Shown: positions 4,947 through 6,270 of the stretch, in pieces | How the letters are laid out: each line of letters starts with the position of its first letter | How positions within the stretch are numbered: position 1 is the first letter of the stretch | DNA from: Brevundimonas sp. | GTDB taxonomy: Bacteria; Pseudomonadota; Alphaproteobacteria; Caulobacterales; Caulobacteraceae | Assembly: GCA_024711185.1 (NCBI GenBank) | Contig: JANJTI010000210.1 | Coordinates: forward strand, 1 to 6,270 | Reading direction: 5' to 3' | DNA length: 6,270 nucleotides | Made by a program: the position numbers and the translations under genes | The notes under the pieces: model-generated | Databases searched by the model: none | What the model was told of the DNA's origin: nothing | Seen by the model: the letters and a program-made list of their open reading frames with translations, nothing else

Positions 4947-5612
4947 CTAGCCCTGGGCGTTGCGGACGGCCGCGGCGCCCGCGAAGGGTGTGATCACGGC
5001 CGCGAACAGGACGTAGGCGGCGAGGAAGGCCAGCGCCGGGATCGGGGACAGGCCGCTGTCGGCGCGCTCCAGCGCTCCCGCCCCGAAGACGACCGGCGGA
5101 ATGAACAGCGGCAGGACCACGACGGCGATCAGCAGGCCGCCGCGCTTCGAGCCCAGCGCCAGCGCCGCGCCAAGCGCCCCGGTCAGGGCGAAGCCGAGAC
5201 CGCCGATCAGGGCCGAGACGGCGACCAGCGGCGCATGCGCCGGCGGCAGTCCGAGGGTGACCGCGGCCAGCGGCGCGGTCACGGCCAGAGGTCCGCCGAC
5301 GGCCAGCCACTGGGCCAGGGCCTTGACGGTCACCGACAGCTCCAGCGGCGCCGGGCCGAGCGCGATCAGGTCCAGCGCCCCGTCCTCGTGGTCGCGCTCG
5401 AACAGGCGCTCGAGCGACAGGATGGATGACAGGGCCAGCGCCAGCCACGCGACGCCGCCGGCCAGCGGGCGCAACCCGGCCGGATCGCCGCCGGCCGCGA
5501 GCGGGACCAGCGCGGTGAGGCAGAGGTAGAAGCCGCAGGCCAGCAGCGGCCCCCCGCCGCCGCCCCAGGCCAGGGCCAGCTCGCGTCGCCACAGGATGGT
5601 CAGCGCCCTCAC
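4947..5612 (-). CDS. ccmB: CcmB, membrane subunit of the cytochrome c maturation heme ABC complex
   Basis: A 221-residue polytopic membrane protein that forms the CcmAB complex. ATP hydrolysis by CcmA in this complex drives release of heme-loaded CcmE from CcmC and CcmD. Family signatures are clear: [20 protein letters not shown] (61-80), the hallmark cytoplasmic segment, and [16 protein letters not shown] (166-181) in a later helix. About six membrane segments are visible, roughly 20-42, 51-66, 98-121, 127-152, 158-180 and 191-212. Length is normal. Translation starts at a GTG (5612-5610) overlapping the ccmA stop as GTGA, with GGAG upstream inside ccmA. This tight overlap suggests coupled synthesis of CcmA and CcmB. 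The TAG stop is three bases from the stop of the convergent peptidase gene, with no room for a terminator. ccmC, usually next, is displaced by about 1.9 kb. Confidence 0.95.
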   Translation of the reverse strand: MRALTILWRRELALAWGGGGGPLLACGFYLCLTALVPLAAGGDPAGLRPLAGGVAWLALALSSILSLERLFERDHEDGALDLIALGPAPLELSVTVKALAQWLAVGGPLAVTAPLAAVTLGLPPAHAPLVAVSALIGGLGFALTGALGAALALGSKRGGLLIAVVVLPLFIPPVVFGAGALERADSGLSPIPALAFLAAYVLFAAVITPFAGAAAVRNAQG

Positions 5613-6202
5613 CGGCCGATCTCCACCGCCCGCGCCGGCACCGGCAGCGGATCGTGGACGGCGGCCAGAATGGCGCCGCCCTTGTCCAGATGGGCCTGCA
5701 TGATCAGCCCCAGCGCGGCGCGCCAGCGAGCGTCGAGCGGGGCGAAGGGCTCGTCGAGCAGCCAGATCGGGCGGGGCGCGGCGACGAGGCGGGCGAAGGC
5801 GAGGCGACGACGCTGGCCGGCCGACAGCTTGCGCACCTCAAGATCGAGCAGGGGCTCCAGCGCCAGCACGTCGACCGCCGCCGCAACACCGACGGGATCG
5901 GCGCCCAGCCATTCGGCCTGGAAGGCCAGCTCCTCGCGCGCGCGGCGTCCGCCCTTGAGGCCGTCGAGGTGGCCGAGCCAGTGGATGTGCCGCGCCCGCG
6001 CCTCGGCGGGTTCGACATCGGCGAAGGCGACCGCGCCCGCCTCGGGGCGCAGGAAACCCGCGAGGGCGCGCAGCAGGCTGGTCTTGCCGGCCCCGTTCGC
6101 CCCGGTCAGCGCCACCGCCTCGCCCGAGGCGAGCGACAGGTCGAATCCGCGGAACAGGACCCGCTCGCCGCGCTTCAGGGTCAGGCCGGAGACGGTCAGC
6201 AT
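5609..6202 (-). CDS. ccmA: CcmA, ATP-binding subunit of the cytochrome c maturation complex
   Basis: A 197-residue cytoplasmic ABC ATPase that powers the CcmAB complex. All nucleotide-binding motifs are present: Walker [10 protein letters not shown] (34-42), the CcmA-typical WLGHLDGLK (75-83) at the Q-loop region, signature LSAGQRRR (126-133), Walker B PIWLLDEP (145-152), D-loop APLD (154-157) and the switch histidine His183. The small size without an extra C-terminal domain fits CcmA rather than a general transporter ATPase, and ccmB follows with a four-base overlap. The ATG at 6202 matches the family N-terminus ([17 protein letters not shown]). No strong ribosome binding site precedes it, only TTGGCG. 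No in-frame ATG, GTG or TTG lies close upstream. It is the first ccm gene seen in the cluster, so the promoter is probably in 6203-6270 or beyond. Confidence 0.96.
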   Translation of the reverse strand: MLTVSGLTLKRGERVLFRGFDLSLASGEAVALTGANGAGKTSLLRALAGFLRPEAGAVAFADVEPAEARARHIHWLGHLDGLKGGRRAREELAFQAEWLGADPVGVAAAVDVLALEPLLDLEVRKLSAGQRRRLAFARLVAAPRPIWLLDEPFAPLDARWRAALGLIMQAHLDKGGAILAAVHDPLPVPARAVEIGR

Positions 6203-6270
6203 ACGCCAAGCCAGTTGAGAGCAGATCGCAAAGACCCTGCCGGCGGCGTGGATACATGGACGGGGCCGAA
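6203..6270. promoter_or_regulatory. Region upstream of ccmA, probable promoter area
   Basis: These 68 bases to the window edge precede ccmA and hold no recognisable gene. I see no clear -35/-10 pair on either strand. A plus-strand ATG at 6256 opens a frame to the edge, but five codons are not enough to call a gene. In many alphaproteobacteria aconitase (acnA) lies divergently next to ccmA; that is known context, not visible here. Confidence 0.3.

Noticed and set aside
4219..5592. A 457-codon minus-strand open frame across ccmB and the end of the peptidase gene
   Set aside because: It is almost entirely Arg/Ala/Pro/Gly and out of frame with CcmB, which has clear family signatures.
6256..6270. 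Plus-strand ATG at the right edge as the start of a divergent gene such as acnA
   Set aside because: Only five codons are visible and they do not identify any protein.

Overview
The window is very GC-rich (roughly 70% by eye) and reads as an alphaproteobacterial chromosome. The best guess is Caulobacterales (Caulobacter, Brevundimonas or Phenylobacterium-like). This rests on the System I cytochrome c maturation genes in the order ccmA-ccmB-ccmC-ccmD-ccmG, on a DUF1223 thioredoxin-like protein beside them, and on a small proline-rich protein ending in an LLDIRV motif. The assignment is inference from gene content; no rRNA or other marker is present.

Layout from right to left, following the direction of most genes (minus strand). 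ccmA (5609-6202) and ccmB (4947-5612) overlap by four bases and encode the ATPase and a membrane subunit of the CcmAB complex. On the plus strand between ccmB and ccmC lie two genes unrelated to cytochrome maturation: a 74-residue PhnA/YjdM C-terminal-domain protein (3149-3373) and a secreted S41-family serine peptidase homologue (3447-4943). The peptidase gene ends three bases from the ccmB stop codon, tail to tail. The minus strand then resumes with ccmC (2309-3031, heme-handling membrane protein), a 53-residue ccmD (2129-2290) and ccmG/dsbE (1563-2132, membrane-anchored thioredoxin with WCAPC). After these come a 76-residue proline-rich protein of unknown function (1298-1528), a secreted DUF1223 thioredoxin-like protein with a CAGC motif (489-1241), and the start of a secreted unknown protein with a polyproline tract that runs off the left edge (1-404).

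How they work together: CcmA, B, C and D handle and load heme for the periplasmic chaperone CcmE, and CcmG supplies electrons that keep apocytochrome CXXCH cysteines reduced. ccmE, ccmF and ccmH, which complete System I, are not in this window and must lie elsewhere. The DUF1223 protein is a second periplasmic thioredoxin-fold protein on the same strand, but a role in cytochrome maturation is only a guess from position.

I see no RNA genes, insertion sequences, CRISPR arrays or convincing intrinsic terminators, and no gap over 120 bases. Nothing here is clearly a new system. The points most worth a second look are the interruption of the ccm operon by an opposite-strand pair, an extra glycine inside the CcmC tryptophan-rich heme-binding motif, and the two uncharacterised secreted or small proteins downstream of ccmG.
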